Assembly: GCA_004297465.1 (NCBI GenBank)
Contig: SCUB01000001.1
Span: forward strand, 558,001 to 622,000
Reading direction: 5' to 3'
DNA length: 64,000 nucleotides
Source of the DNA: Xanthobacteraceae bacterium
Lineage (GTDB): Bacteria > Pseudomonadota > Alphaproteobacteria > Rhizobiales > Xanthobacteraceae
Part shown: positions 1 to 8,728 of the stretch, in pieces
How the letters are laid out: every line of letters starts with the position of its first letter
How positions within the stretch are numbered: the stretch's first letter is position 1
Notes under the pieces: model-generated
Told to the model about the DNA's origin: nothing
Databases searched by the model: none
What the model saw: the letters and a program-made list of their open reading frames with translations, nothing else
Program-made: the position numbers and the translations under genes

Positions 1-427
1 TCTGCTCGCCGCGGTAGATCGTCTCGTTGCCGACCACGACGCCGTTGATATTGCCGTTTCGACGGGCGAGGTCGATGGCCGCTTCCATCTCGCGCTCGTT
101 GCGGTCGGTGTTTTTGTCGATCCAGGCACCGATCGTGACCTTGAGCCCGGCCTCGGCGGCGAGCGGGGGCACCATCTCGACGCCGCCCGTCGAGGAATAG
201 AGCCGGATGGCGCGCGTCATCGGCGCCAGCACCTTCATGTCGGCGCGGATCTTCTCGGTGGTCGGGATGTTGTCGACGTCGGGGTGGCCGCTGCCCTGGA
301 ACGGCGCGTAGGACATGCTGGGCAGGATGCCGGTGAAATCCGGCGCTTTTTCCTGTCCGCGCAGAAAGCCCCAGATCGCCGCATGCAGGGCTACAACACA
401 CGCAAGAACGGCGACGACAATACGCAT
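1..427 (-). CDS. GH17-domain beta-glucan synthesis protein, NdvB-like (partial)
   Basis: Reading leftward from an ATG at 427, the frame stays open to the window edge, so only the first 142 residues are seen. It opens with a hydrophobic segment (MRIVVAVLACVVALHAAIWG), a signal anchor, followed by a GH17 fold start with SYAPFQG, IRLYSS and VVVGNETIYRG; the Glu of VGNE is the family acid/base. In Bradyrhizobium such N-terminal domains are fused to a GT2 synthase that makes the periplasmic cyclic beta-(1,3),(1,6)-glucan, and a second GH17 gene lies 1 kb away here, so an NdvB-like role is inferred. The GT2 part, if present, is outside the window. An exported GH17 glucanase without GT2 is the alternative. 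Confidence 0.75.
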   Translation of the reverse strand, partial: MRIVVAVLACVVALHAAIWGFLRGQEKAPDFTGILPSMSYAPFQGSGHPDVDNIPTTEKIRADMKVLAPMTRAIRLYSSTGGVEMVPPLAAEAGLKVTIGAWIDKNTDRNEREMEAAIDLARRNGNINGVVVGNETIYRGEQ

Positions 428-623
428 CGCGATCAGCCAATCGGGGCTGGAAATGACAGGGCTACGAACCTGACCCCTCGGTTCGACCAGGCTGCGCCCC
501 TCCGGAAGCATTTCCGGTCCGCAGCAAACCACGCGTTTCTTATATCACGCTCCTTGAACAGTTGATGAAGGAGCGTGGCGAATTGTTGACGCAATTGGCG
601 GACCGGACAGGCGGGTAGCGCGA

Positions 624-1166
624 TTATTTCGCAGGTGGAGCGGAAGCCGCGGCCGGCGCCGAAGCTGGAGCCGCGGCCGGCATGGCCTGGGTATTGGGGT
701 TGACCCAGCAGGTATGGACGCGGGCGTTGAGCGTCTCGGGCGCCTTGGGGTCGATGGCGCCGAACCGCACCAGGCAGCGGAACGTCGCCTGGATATGGCC
801 GCCGGGGCAGCCAAAGCGGTCGTAGAGATCGAGATGGCGGAACGCGGTGTCGATGTCGTCGCGCCACATCAGGCCGACCACGCGGCGGCCGAGCCAGACG
901 CATTCCGGATTGCCGGCCGGCCCGTTGAGCGCCTGCGCGGCCTCGGAGAATTCATTGGCCTTGCGCTGCTGGGCGTCCTTGGGCGCCTCGACGGCCGGCT
1001 TGGTGTCCTGTGACTTGAGGTCGCCGCTCTGGGCCATGACCGGGATCGCGCCCGCCAGCGACAGCAGCGCCAGTCCGGCCATGGCGCCGACGGCGCGCGG
1101 CAACATCCCGCCGCTAAGGAAATTGGATCGATCGAACCCGCGCATCTCGTCCCCGGAAAGTTTCAA
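624..1166 (-). CDS. exported small protein of the beta-glucan locus
   Basis: 180 residues with a signal peptide (hydrophobic run around residues 28-44, cleavage near VMAQ) and an Ala/Pro-rich tail. The mature part has a conserved-looking core with four cysteines (NPECVWLG, DRFGCPGG, TFRCLV, HTCWV), which could form disulfides in the periplasm. I recall similar proteins annotated as beta-1,3/beta-1,6-glucan biosynthesis proteins in Bradyrhizobium, and the position between two GH17 genes fits. Its biochemical role is unknown. An internal ATG eight codons in (1145) is an alternative start and would suit the signal peptide better. Confidence 0.65.
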   Translation of the reverse strand: MKLSGDEMRGFDRSNFLSGGMLPRAVGAMAGLALLSLAGAIPVMAQSGDLKSQDTKPAVEAPKDAQQRKANEFSEAAQALNGPAGNPECVWLGRRVVGLMWRDDIDTAFRHLDLYDRFGCPGGHIQATFRCLVRFGAIDPKAPETLNARVHTCWVNPNTQAMPAAAPASAPAAASAPPAK

Positions 1167-1476
1167 GGCTCTGTAGCATGGCCGTCCGTGGCCAGGGGTG
1201 GCCTATGCCTTGCAAATAAGCTCCCAATGCGGCGCGGCACCATGACCGGAAACTCCCGGATCAAGAATCCCAAACCGAATTTCAGGCCGAAAAATCCCAT
1301 GGCCGAGTTTATGGTTTTTGTCCAGCACGACCGGAGCAGCGCCTGCCTGGTGCCGGTTTGTCCTTAATTCGTGCCACCCGTGCGTTGATTTCGCGCAAGA
1401 ACGCTTGGCAGCACTGCCTTAAGCGGCTAATTCCGGCGGGCCTTGGGAGGGTCGCGCCATTTCCATCCGGACGCCA
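1167..1476. other. divergent intergenic region upstream of the ndvC-like gene
   Basis: About 300 bases between the divergent 624-1166 gene and the ndvC-like gene. Apart from a purine-rich GGGAGG at 1445-1450 that could be a ribosome binding site, I see no clear promoter, repeat or RNA. Confidence 0.3.
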
Positions 1477-3078
1477 TTGATTTGCCTGATCCTGTCCCTG
1501 ATCGCGGTCGCCGCAAGCTGGTGGTGGCTGGCGAGCCCGGTGACGCCTGCCCGCGCCCCGATCCCGGCCGCGGGCAGGCTTGACTGCGTGTCCTACGCCC
1601 CGTTCCGCGGCGCGCAGAATCCGCTTGATCCCGGCACGCGCGTCAGTGCCGAGCAGATCGCGCAGGACCTTGCCCAGCTTTCCCGCATCACCGGCTGCAT
1701 CCGCACCTATTCCATCGACAACGGGCTCGACCAGATCCCGGCGCTCGCCCAAAAGGCCGGGCTCAAGGTGATCCACGGCCTGTGGCTGAGCAGCGACCGG
1801 GGCAAGAACCGCTATCAGATCGACGTCTCGGTGGCGTTGGCGCGCGAATATCCCGATGTCATCACCGCCGTCGTCGTCGGCAACGAGGTGCTGTTGCGCG
1901 GCGAGATGACCGCGCCCGAGCTCGCCGCCACCATCCGTAACGTCAAGTCGCAGGTGCGCGTGCCGGTGACCTATGCCGACGTCTGGGAATTCTGGCTGCG
2001 CCACCGCGAGGTCTACGACGCGGTCGATTTCGTCACCATCCACATCCTGCCGTACTGGGAGGATTTCCCGGTCAAGGCACAGAACGCCGCCGCCCATGTC
2101 GATTCGATCCGCCGCCGCATGGCGGTGGCGTTCCCGAACAAGGAAATCCTGATCGGAGAGACCGGCTGGCCGAGTGCCGGGCGCATGCGCGACGGCGCGC
2201 TGCCGTCGCGCACCAACCAGGCCCGCGTGCTCTCCGACATCCTCGCGCTCGCTCAGCGCGACCGCTTCCGCGTCAACGTCATCGAGGCCTACGATCAGCC
2301 ATGGAAGCGCCGGCTCGAAGGCACGGTCGGCGGCCACTGGGGCCTGATCGGCGACAATCCGCGCGACCTGAAATATCCGCCCGGCCAGCCGATCGGCGAT
2401 TATCCGCTGGCGCGCTGGCAGGTCGGCGGTGGCCTCTTGTTCAGCATCGCGGTGTTCGGCGTGGCCGTCGCGTGCCTGCGACGAAAGCCCTGGGCGCCGC
2501 GCTGGCCGGCATGGCTCGCGGTCACCGCGACGGCGATCGCGGGCGGCATCCTCGCCGGCATAGCGGCGGAGAAGATGATGCTGGAAAGCCTCGATCCCGG
2601 CGGCTGGCTGCGCTGGAGCGCCTTGCTCGCCGCGGCCATCGCGGCGGCGCTGGCCGGTACCCGCACCGTGATGACGGGCGAAAGCCTGCCGACGCTATTG
2701 TCGCTGCTGGGGCCGCGCGAAAGGCGCCAGCGCGACTGGGGGACGCTGGCACTCGGCATCGCGCTGATCGTGGTGTGCGTGATCGCCGCCGAGGTCGCGC
2801 TCGGTCTCGTGTTCGATGCGCGCTATCGCGATTTTCCCTACGCCGCGCTGACCATCGCCGTGGTGCCGATGCTGGGGCTGAGCCTGCTCGGCCGTCCCTC
2901 CGAGGGCGCCCGCCCGCTCGCCGAGCGGCTGTTCGCGGCGCTGTTTGCCGCCTCGTCGCTCTACATCGTGTTCAACGAAGGCTTCGCCAACTGGCAGTCG
3001 CTGTGGACCTGCGGCTTGTTCGCGCTGCTCGCGCTTATTCTGTGGCGGGCGCGGGACGGGCAAAGCCAAGGATCATGA
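1477..3078 (+). CDS. ndvC: GH17 membrane protein, NdvC-like beta-glucan transferase
   Basis: About 533 residues: an N-terminal membrane anchor, a GH17 (beta-1,3-glucanase/transglucosylase) domain over roughly residues 30-310, then several transmembrane helices to the end. GH17 catalytic signatures are visible: VVVGNEVLLRG (acid/base Glu) and ILIGETGWPSAG (nucleophile Glu). Architecture and size match Bradyrhizobium NdvC, which is needed for the beta-1,6 linkages of cyclic glucan. The start is unusual. No ATG or GTG lies between the upstream in-frame stop at 1420 and the membrane anchor; candidates are TTG at 1477 and an in-frame ATT at 1459, which sits 8 bases behind GGGAGG. The 3' end overlaps the convergent gene at 3035-3415. 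Confidence 0.75.
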   Translation: MICLILSLIAVAASWWWLASPVTPARAPIPAAGRLDCVSYAPFRGAQNPLDPGTRVSAEQIAQDLAQLSRITGCIRTYSIDNGLDQIPALAQKAGLKVIHGLWLSSDRGKNRYQIDVSVALAREYPDVITAVVVGNEVLLRGEMTAPELAATIRNVKSQVRVPVTYADVWEFWLRHREVYDAVDFVTIHILPYWEDFPVKAQNAAAHVDSIRRRMAVAFPNKEILIGETGWPSAGRMRDGALPSRTNQARVLSDILALAQRDRFRVNVIEAYDQPWKRRLEGTVGGHWGLIGDNPRDLKYPPGQPIGDYPLARWQVGGGLLFSIAVFGVAVACLRRKPWAPRWPAWLAVTATAIAGGILAGIAAEKMMLESLDPGGWLRWSALLAAAIAAALAGTRTVMTGESLPTLLSLLGPRERRQRDWGTLALGIALIVVCVIAAEVALGLVFDARYRDFPYAALTIAVVPMLGLSLLGRPSEGARPLAERLFAALFAASSLYIVFNEGFANWQSLWTCGLFALLALILWRARDGQSQGS

Positions 3079-3415
3079 GCGCCACCGCGACGCCGGCCAG
3101 ACGGGTGTTGTAGAGCACGAGGCCGAATCCGGCGATGGCAATGCCCGCCGTCAGCAGCACGATCGAGGGCCGCATCAGGTTGAGCAGCGCGACCACCAGC
3201 GCGGCGATGCCGAATACCGAATGCTGGAACATATAGGTGGCGACCGCGCGAGTCTTGCACAGCCAGGTCTGCAACCCGCCTTCGCAGGCCAGCGCCACCG
3301 GCGAATACTCGATGGCGAGATAACGCACATAAAGGCCGTAGCCGACCGCGGCGAAGCCGACGATCAGCAGCCATTGCACCTGGCGCGCGGTGAGTTGGAA
3401 CGGCTCTTTCTTCAT
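3035..3415 (-). CDS. small integral membrane protein, unknown function
   Basis: 126 residues with about four hydrophobic segments (near residues 15-33, 65-83, 86-100 and 105-118) and two cysteines in a short loop (ALACEGGLQTWLCK) that might form a disulfide. Its last 44 bases overlap the end of the convergent ndvC-like gene, so the two transcripts are antisense at their ends. I do not recognise a named family. The codon use and a clean N-terminus (MKKEPFQLTARQ) support a real gene. Confidence 0.65.
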   Translation of the reverse strand: MKKEPFQLTARQVQWLLIVGFAAVGYGLYVRYLAIEYSPVALACEGGLQTWLCKTRAVATYMFQHSVFGIAALVVALLNLMRPSIVLLTAGIAIAGFGLVLYNTRLAGVAVALMILGFARPAPATE

Positions 3416-3472
3416 GGTGGCGGCACTATGGTGCGGCTGGGAGGTGAACGCAACCGGGCGGGGGCTTTGCGA

Positions 3473-4456
3473 TCAGAACGCGGACGCCTGCGGCTTGGCG
3501 TCATTGCGTTTGGCCGCGCGCGGCGAACGCGTCCGCTCGGGGCGCGGGGCAAGACGCTGGCCATCGAACAATGCCGTTTCGCACGGGCGTTCCGGCGTTG
3601 CCAGGGTCGCGCACAGCCTGGCCGCCGCCGCCGCGTCGGCGAACGGTCCGGCGATGAGGCGCAATTGCAGGCCCTGGCCGCCGTGACGCTCCTTCATCAT
3701 CATGATCGGGCGCAGCCCATCGAGCGTCGCGCCGTGGGCCTTCTGCATGCCGCTCCACAAGGCGCGCAGGCCGTCGACCGAACCGGCGCCGCCGAGATCG
3801 ATGCCGAACTCGGTGCGCGGCGCGGAAATGTCCGGTGCGTCCTGCGGCGCGGGGGCCGCCGCCGGCTTGGCCGTCTCGGGCGGGGCGGAGGGCGGGGGCG
3901 GCTCGACGACGGCGGGCGCGGGCACGGGCGGAGTTGCGCGGACAATTTCGGGCATCGCGATCGGCGGCATTGGCGCCGGCATCGACGTGGCGGCCAGGAG
4001 CAGCGAAGGCTGGGCCGGCGGCGAGGGTGTGGGCGGCGGCGCAGCCGTCCGCCGCGCCTGCTGGGCCACCGAGCCGGTGACGGATTCCATTTCCTGTTCG
4101 AGCGCGGTGACGCGGGCATAGAGCCGGTCGCGGTCGGCGCTGAGCACGTCGAGCGCGGCCGACAGCCGCCGGGCCTCGTTCTGTCCGTCGCGGGCCTGCT
4201 TGAGCAGATGGGCCTGGCGCTGGACGAGATCGGCCTCGCCGGCTTCCTGCCAGCGCGCGCCGGGAGCCAGGCGCGCCAGCAGCAGCGCGCCGGCCAGCGC
4301 CGCCACGGCGGCAAATCCCCACGCGCCGAGATGAAATCTTGCCGCGCGGTCGAGCGTTTCGTTGCTGGCGATCAGGGGCCGCGACCGGCCGCCGCGGCTG
4401 TCGGTCGCCGCTGCGGCCGCATTGCGCGTCCCTCGAGTCTCGTCCTGCCTTGCCAT
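3473..4456 (-). CDS. single-pass membrane protein with SPOR-like C-terminus
   Basis: 327 residues: a polar cytoplasmic N-terminus, one transmembrane helix (about residues 46-63), a heptad-rich coiled-coil stretch (about 75-125), a long Pro/Ala linker and a C-terminal domain with the look of a SPOR peptidoglycan-binding fold (LQLRLIAGPFADAAAAARLCATL). SPOR proteins bind denuded glycan at division sites, so an envelope or division role is plausible. The low-complexity linker limits certainty about domain borders. Confidence 0.65.
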   Translation of the reverse strand: MARQDETRGTRNAAAAATDSRGGRSRPLIASNETLDRAARFHLGAWGFAAVAALAGALLLARLAPGARWQEAGEADLVQRQAHLLKQARDGQNEARRLSAALDVLSADRDRLYARVTALEQEMESVTGSVAQQARRTAAPPPTPSPPAQPSLLLAATSMPAPMPPIAMPEIVRATPPVPAPAVVEPPPPSAPPETAKPAAAPAPQDAPDISAPRTEFGIDLGGAGSVDGLRALWSGMQKAHGATLDGLRPIMMMKERHGGQGLQLRLIAGPFADAAAAARLCATLATPERPCETALFDGQRLAPRPERTRSPRAAKRNDAKPQASAF

Positions 4457-4662
4457 GGCTTACTCTGGCGCATCCGGCGCGCCCGCGTGTCGAATCACTT
4501 GAAAAACACTAACAGTATTGGGCCGGGCAGGCGTCACGTCGCGGGGACTATCAACCGGAAGACGGTCCGCGGACCTTTATTTCGCCCCGCCGCGTCGGCT
4601 ATGACGGCGTGCCTGTTCACTTGGGTTTGAGCCAGTTTCCAAAAGCCAGGGTACCCCATTCC

Positions 4663-6006
4663 ATGACCGGCCGATCCAGTCTCACCATCGTGCTCGCGGC
4701 CGGCGAGGGCACGCGCATGCGCTCCAGCCTGCCCAAGGTGCTCCATCCGGTGGCCGGGCAGCCGCTCATCGCCCATGTACTGGCGGCGGTACCGAGGGAG
4801 TCGGCGGTCGCGGTGGTGGTCGGTCCGGATCATGACGCGGTGGCCGCAGCGGCGCGGCGCGCCAATCCGCAGGCCGGGATCTTCGTCCAGGACGAGCGGC
4901 GCGGCACCGCGCACGCGGTGCTGGCCGCGCGCGCGGCGATTACGAAGAAATACGACGACATCCTGATCGTGTTCGGCGACACGCCGCTGATCTCGCCTGC
5001 GACGCTTGAGCGCCTGCGCGAACCGCTGGGTGACGGCGCCGCGCTCGCCGTGCTCGGCTTCCGTGCCGCCGATCCGACCGGCTATGGACGGCTCATCGTC
5101 AATGACGAGCAGCTTGTCGCCATCCGCGAGGAGGCCGACGCCAGCGCCGCCGAGCGCGCGGTCACCTTGTGCAACGCCGGCGTGATGGCGTTTTCCGGCG
5201 CGCATGCGCTCGCCATGCTCGAGCGCATCGGCAACGCCAACGCAAAGGGCGAGTTCTATCTCACCGACGCGGTCGAGATCGCGCGCGCCATGGGGCTTTC
5301 CTGCGTGGTGCGCGAGACTGGCGAGGACGAGGTGCGCGGCATCAACACCAAGGCGCAACTCGCCGAGGCGGAAGCCGTGATGCAGCGTAGGCTGCGCCGC
5401 GCCGCGCTGGAATCCGGCGTCACGCTGATCGCGCCCGAGACCGTGCATCTTTGCGCCGACACGGCATTCGGCGCCGACGTCACCGTGGAACCCTATGTCG
5501 TGTTCGGTCCCGGCGTCTCGGTCGGTGCGGGCGCGGTGATCCATTCGTTCTCGCACGTCAGCGAGGCCACGATCGGCGCTGGCGCTTCGGTCGGTCCGTT
5601 CGCGCGGCTCAGACCCGGCACCCGGCTTGGCGAGGGCGCCCGGATCGGCAACTTCGTCGAGACCAAGGCGGCGGAAATCGCCGCGGGCGCCAAGGTCAAC
5701 CATCTCACCTATATCGGCGACGCCGAGGTGGGAGCCGGAGCCAACATCGGCGCCGGCACCATCACCTGCAACTATGACGGCTTCCTCAAGCACAGGACGG
5801 TGATCGGCGCGGGCGCCTTCATCGGCTCGAACTCGGCGCTGGTGGCGCCGCTGCGCATCGGCGCGGGCGCCTATATCGGCTCCGGCTCGGTGATCACCCG
5901 CGACGTGCCCGACGACGCGCTGGCGCTGGAGCGCGCGCCCCAGACCGTCAAGGACGGCTGGGCGGTGAAGTTCCGGGCCCTGATGGCGCGCCGTAAAGGT
6001 AAATAA
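4663..6006 (+). CDS. glmU: bifunctional GlmU (GlcN-1-P acetyltransferase / GlcNAc-1-P uridyltransferase)
   Basis: 447 residues, normal for GlmU. It makes UDP-GlcNAc in the cytoplasm for peptidoglycan and lipid A. The N-terminal uridyltransferase begins with [19 protein letters not shown]. The C-terminal half is a left-handed beta-helix with hexapeptide repeats and the acetyltransferase stretch [10 protein letters not shown] / [12 protein letters not shown] / [11 protein letters not shown]. The ATG at 4663 ([16 protein letters not shown]) is chosen over an upstream ATG at 4609 because the family begins there. glmS, the preceding enzyme of the pathway, follows 107 bases downstream. Confidence 0.97.
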   Translation: MTGRSSLTIVLAAGEGTRMRSSLPKVLHPVAGQPLIAHVLAAVPRESAVAVVVGPDHDAVAAAARRANPQAGIFVQDERRGTAHAVLAARAAITKKYDDILIVFGDTPLISPATLERLREPLGDGAALAVLGFRAADPTGYGRLIVNDEQLVAIREEADASAAERAVTLCNAGVMAFSGAHALAMLERIGNANAKGEFYLTDAVEIARAMGLSCVVRETGEDEVRGINTKAQLAEAEAVMQRRLRRAALESGVTLIAPETVHLCADTAFGADVTVEPYVVFGPGVSVGAGAVIHSFSHVSEATIGAGASVGPFARLRPGTRLGEGARIGNFVETKAAEIAAGAKVNHLTYIGDAEVGAGANIGAGTITCNYDGFLKHRTVIGAGAFIGSNSALVAPLRIGAGAYIGSGSVITRDVPDDALALERAPQTVKDGWAVKFRALMARRKGK

Positions 6007-6113
6007 CATCCAGCGCTTGAGAGCCTGTCGCATTTGGCAACAATAAGTGAGTGACGCCGGCCCCCATGTCCCCGTAAACAGGCGGCTTGGGAAACTGGAG
6101 TGGCTGACCCAAC

Positions 6114-7940
6114 ATGTGCGGCATTGTCGGAATTCTGGGCAGGGAAGCGGTGGCGGATCACCTGGTGGATTCGCTCAAACGGCTGGAATATCGCGGCTAT
6201 GATTCCGCCGGCGTCGCCACCCTGGAAGCGGGCGCCATCACCCGCCGCCGCGCCGAGGGCAAGCTGAAGAACCTTGCCGCGCGCCTCAAGGTCGAGCCGT
6301 TGGGCGGGCATGTCGGCATCGGCCATACCCGCTGGGCCACCCACGGCCGCCCGACCGAGAACAACGCCCATCCGCACGCCACCGAACGCGTCGCCGTGGT
6401 CCACAACGGCATCATCGAGAATTTCCACGAGCTGCGCGCCGAGCTGGAACGGGCCGGCGCGGTGTTTTCGAGCGAGACCGACACCGAGGTCATCGCCCAT
6501 CTGGTCAGCCACGAACTGGCGCGAGGCGCCTCGCCCGTCGATGCGGTGAAGGCGGCGCTGCCGCGGCTGCGCGGCGCGTTCGCGCTGGCGTTCATCTTCG
6601 CCGGCGAGGACGATCTGATGATCGGCGCGCGCAAGGGCTCGCCGCTGGCCATCGGCTACGGCGACGGCGAGATGTATCTCGGCTCCGACGCCATCGCGCT
6701 CGGCCCCTTCACCGACACCATCAGTTATCTCGAGGACGGCGACTGGGCGGTGCTCACCCATGCCGGCGTCACCGTTCACGACGAGCGCGGCTTTGCCGTG
6801 CAGCGCGAGGTGCTCAAGTCCGGCGCGGCCGGCTTCCTCGTCGACAAGGCCAACTACCGCCATTTCATGGCCAAGGAAATCCACGAGCAGCCGGAAGTGG
6901 TCGGCCACACGCTGGCGCACTACATCGACATGGCGCGCGCGCGCATCGCGCTGCCGATGGCGCTGCCGTTCGATCTGGCCAAGGTCGAGCGGCTGTCGAT
7001 CTCGGCCTGCGGCACCGCCTGCTATGCCGGCTATGTCGCCAAGTACTGGTTCGAGCGTTTCGCGCGGCTGCCGGTCGACATCGATATCGCCTCGGAGTTC
7101 CGCTACCGCGAGGCCCCGCTGCGGCGCGGCGATCTCGCCCTGTTCATTTCGCAGTCGGGCGAGACCGCCGACACGCTGGCGGCGCTGCGTTACGCCAGGG
7201 AGCAGGGGCTTCATGTCGTCTCGGTGGTCAACGTGCCGACCTCGACGATCGCGCGCGAGAGCGACGTGGTGCTGCCGACGCTGGCGGGCCCGGAGATCGG
7301 CGTCGCCTCGACCAAGGCGTTCACCTGCCAGCTCGCGGTGCTGGCGAGCCTTGCCATCGCGCTCGGCCGCGCCCGCGGCGTGCTCTCGGCCGAGGACGAG
7401 ACAAAGCTTGCGAGCGCGCTGGTCGAGGTGCCGCGCCTGATGGCCTCGGCGCTGTCGCTCGAACCGCAGATCGAGCGGCTGGCGCGCGACATCGCCAAGA
7501 GTCAGGACGTGCTCTATCTCGGCCGCGGCACCAGCTATCCGCTGGCGCTCGAGGGCGCGCTCAAGCTCAAGGAAATCTCCTACATCCACGCCGAGGGCTA
7601 TGCCGCGGGCGAGCTCAAGCACGGGCCGATCGCGCTGATCGACGAGAAGATGCCGGTGGTGGTGATCGCGCCCTACGACCGGGTATTCGACAAGACCCTG
7701 TCGAACATGCAGGAAGTGGCCGCGCGCGGCGGCAACATCATCCTGATGACCGACGCCAGGGGCGCCAGGGAAGCCTCGATTACCTCGCTCGTCACCCTGA
7801 TCCTGCCCGACATGCCGGCGACCGTGACGCCGCTGGTCTATGCGCTGCCGGTGCAACTGCTGGCCTACCATACCGCCGTCATCATGGGCACCGACGTCGA
7901 CCAGCCGCGCAATCTCGCCAAATCCGTCACGGTTGAATGA
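6114..7940 (+). CDS. glmS: glutamine--fructose-6-phosphate aminotransferase (isomerizing)
   Basis: 608 residues. It converts fructose-6-phosphate and glutamine to glucosamine-6-phosphate, the entry step to UDP-GlcNAc. The protein starts MCGIVGILG; the Cys after the initiator Met is the N-terminal amidotransferase nucleophile, which fixes the start. HTRWATHG and HNGIIENF are glutaminase motifs. Two SIS domains follow (SACGTACYAGY, SQSGETADT, GRGTSYPLALEGALKLKEISY), ending in the canonical LAKSVTVE. I see no glmS ribozyme upstream. Confidence 0.98.
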   Translation: MCGIVGILGREAVADHLVDSLKRLEYRGYDSAGVATLEAGAITRRRAEGKLKNLAARLKVEPLGGHVGIGHTRWATHGRPTENNAHPHATERVAVVHNGIIENFHELRAELERAGAVFSSETDTEVIAHLVSHELARGASPVDAVKAALPRLRGAFALAFIFAGEDDLMIGARKGSPLAIGYGDGEMYLGSDAIALGPFTDTISYLEDGDWAVLTHAGVTVHDERGFAVQREVLKSGAAGFLVDKANYRHFMAKEIHEQPEVVGHTLAHYIDMARARIALPMALPFDLAKVERLSISACGTACYAGYVAKYWFERFARLPVDIDIASEFRYREAPLRRGDLALFISQSGETADTLAALRYAREQGLHVVSVVNVPTSTIARESDVVLPTLAGPEIGVASTKAFTCQLAVLASLAIALGRARGVLSAEDETKLASALVEVPRLMASALSLEPQIERLARDIAKSQDVLYLGRGTSYPLALEGALKLKEISYIHAEGYAAGELKHGPIALIDEKMPVVVIAPYDRVFDKTLSNMQEVAARGGNIILMTDARGAREASITSLVTLILPDMPATVTPLVYALPVQLLAYHTAVIMGTDVDQPRNLAKSVTVE

Positions 7941-8055
7941 CCCGGCGCGGTTGCTACAATTGCCCTTACAGTCAATCGAGGACACGCTCCTGACCGGCCC
8001 CATCGACGCCATACCCCAGCCCGGACGCGACGTCCCGCCGCCGAAGCCACGGTTC

Positions 8056-8724
8056 ATGGCGCGGATCCGCAATTATTTCCTCACCGGACTGATCGTCACC
8101 GGCCCAGCGGCCATCACGGTGTGGCTGATCTGGTCGTTCGTGACCTGGGTCGACGGACTGGTGCGGCCGCTGATCCCGGCCGCCTACCGCCCGGAAAACT
8201 TCCTGCCCGCCGGCGTGCCCGGCTCGGGGCTGATCATCGCCTTCGTCGGCCTGACGCTGGTCGGCTTCCTCGCCGCCAACCTGGTCGGCCGCACACTGGT
8301 CGAGGTGAGCGAGTCCATCCTCAACCGCATGCCGATCGTGCGCGCGATCTACCGCAGCCTCAAGCAGGTGTTCGAGACGCTGTTCGCCGATTCGGGCTCA
8401 AGCTTCCGCAAGGTCGGACTGGTCGAATATCCGGCGCCGGGCATGTGGTCGATCGTGTTGTACTCACAGCCGCCCGGCGAGGAGATCAAGGCGCGGCTGC
8501 CGGGCAGCGACGAATACCTGTCGGTGTTCCTGCCGTGCGCGCCCAACCCGACCACAGGGTTCTTCTTCTACGTCGCGCGCAAGAGCGTCATCGATCTCGA
8601 CATCAACCCGGAAGAGGCGGCGACGCTGGTGATGTCGGCCGGCATGATCCAGCCCGGCGCCTCGAACCAGAAGAAACTCGCGGCGATGGCGGAAGCGGCG
8701 AAAGCCGCGCGCGATCCTTCCTGA
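8056..8724 (+). CDS. DUF502 family inner-membrane protein
   Basis: 222 residues from ATG 8056 (MARIRNYFLTG). Two transmembrane segments follow the RxRNYFLTG start typical of DUF502, then a soluble domain containing the family stretches VRAIYRSLKQVFETLF, VEYPAPGMWSIV and PNPTTGFFFYV. The biochemical role is unknown. The start is uncertain: family members often have a short polar N-terminus, and an in-frame CTG at 7990 sits 7 bases behind GAGGA (7978-7982); TTG 7960 is another option. It follows glmS and ends 4 bases from the convergent recG. Confidence 0.85.
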   Translation: MARIRNYFLTGLIVTGPAAITVWLIWSFVTWVDGLVRPLIPAAYRPENFLPAGVPGSGLIIAFVGLTLVGFLAANLVGRTLVEVSESILNRMPIVRAIYRSLKQVFETLFADSGSSFRKVGLVEYPAPGMWSIVLYSQPPGEEIKARLPGSDEYLSVFLPCAPNPTTGFFFYVARKSVIDLDINPEEAATLVMSAGMIQPGASNQKKLAAMAEAAKAARDPS

Positions 8725-8728
8725 ACCT

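Noticed and set aside
5871-8072. A 733-codon open frame on the minus strand opposite glmS
   Set aside because: The plus strand carries an unmistakable GlmS. The antisense frame is Arg/Gly/Asp-rich low-similarity sequence caused by GC-rich codon bias. The same holds for long antisense frames at 4534-6033, 11764-14235, 30317-32302 and 45672-48002.
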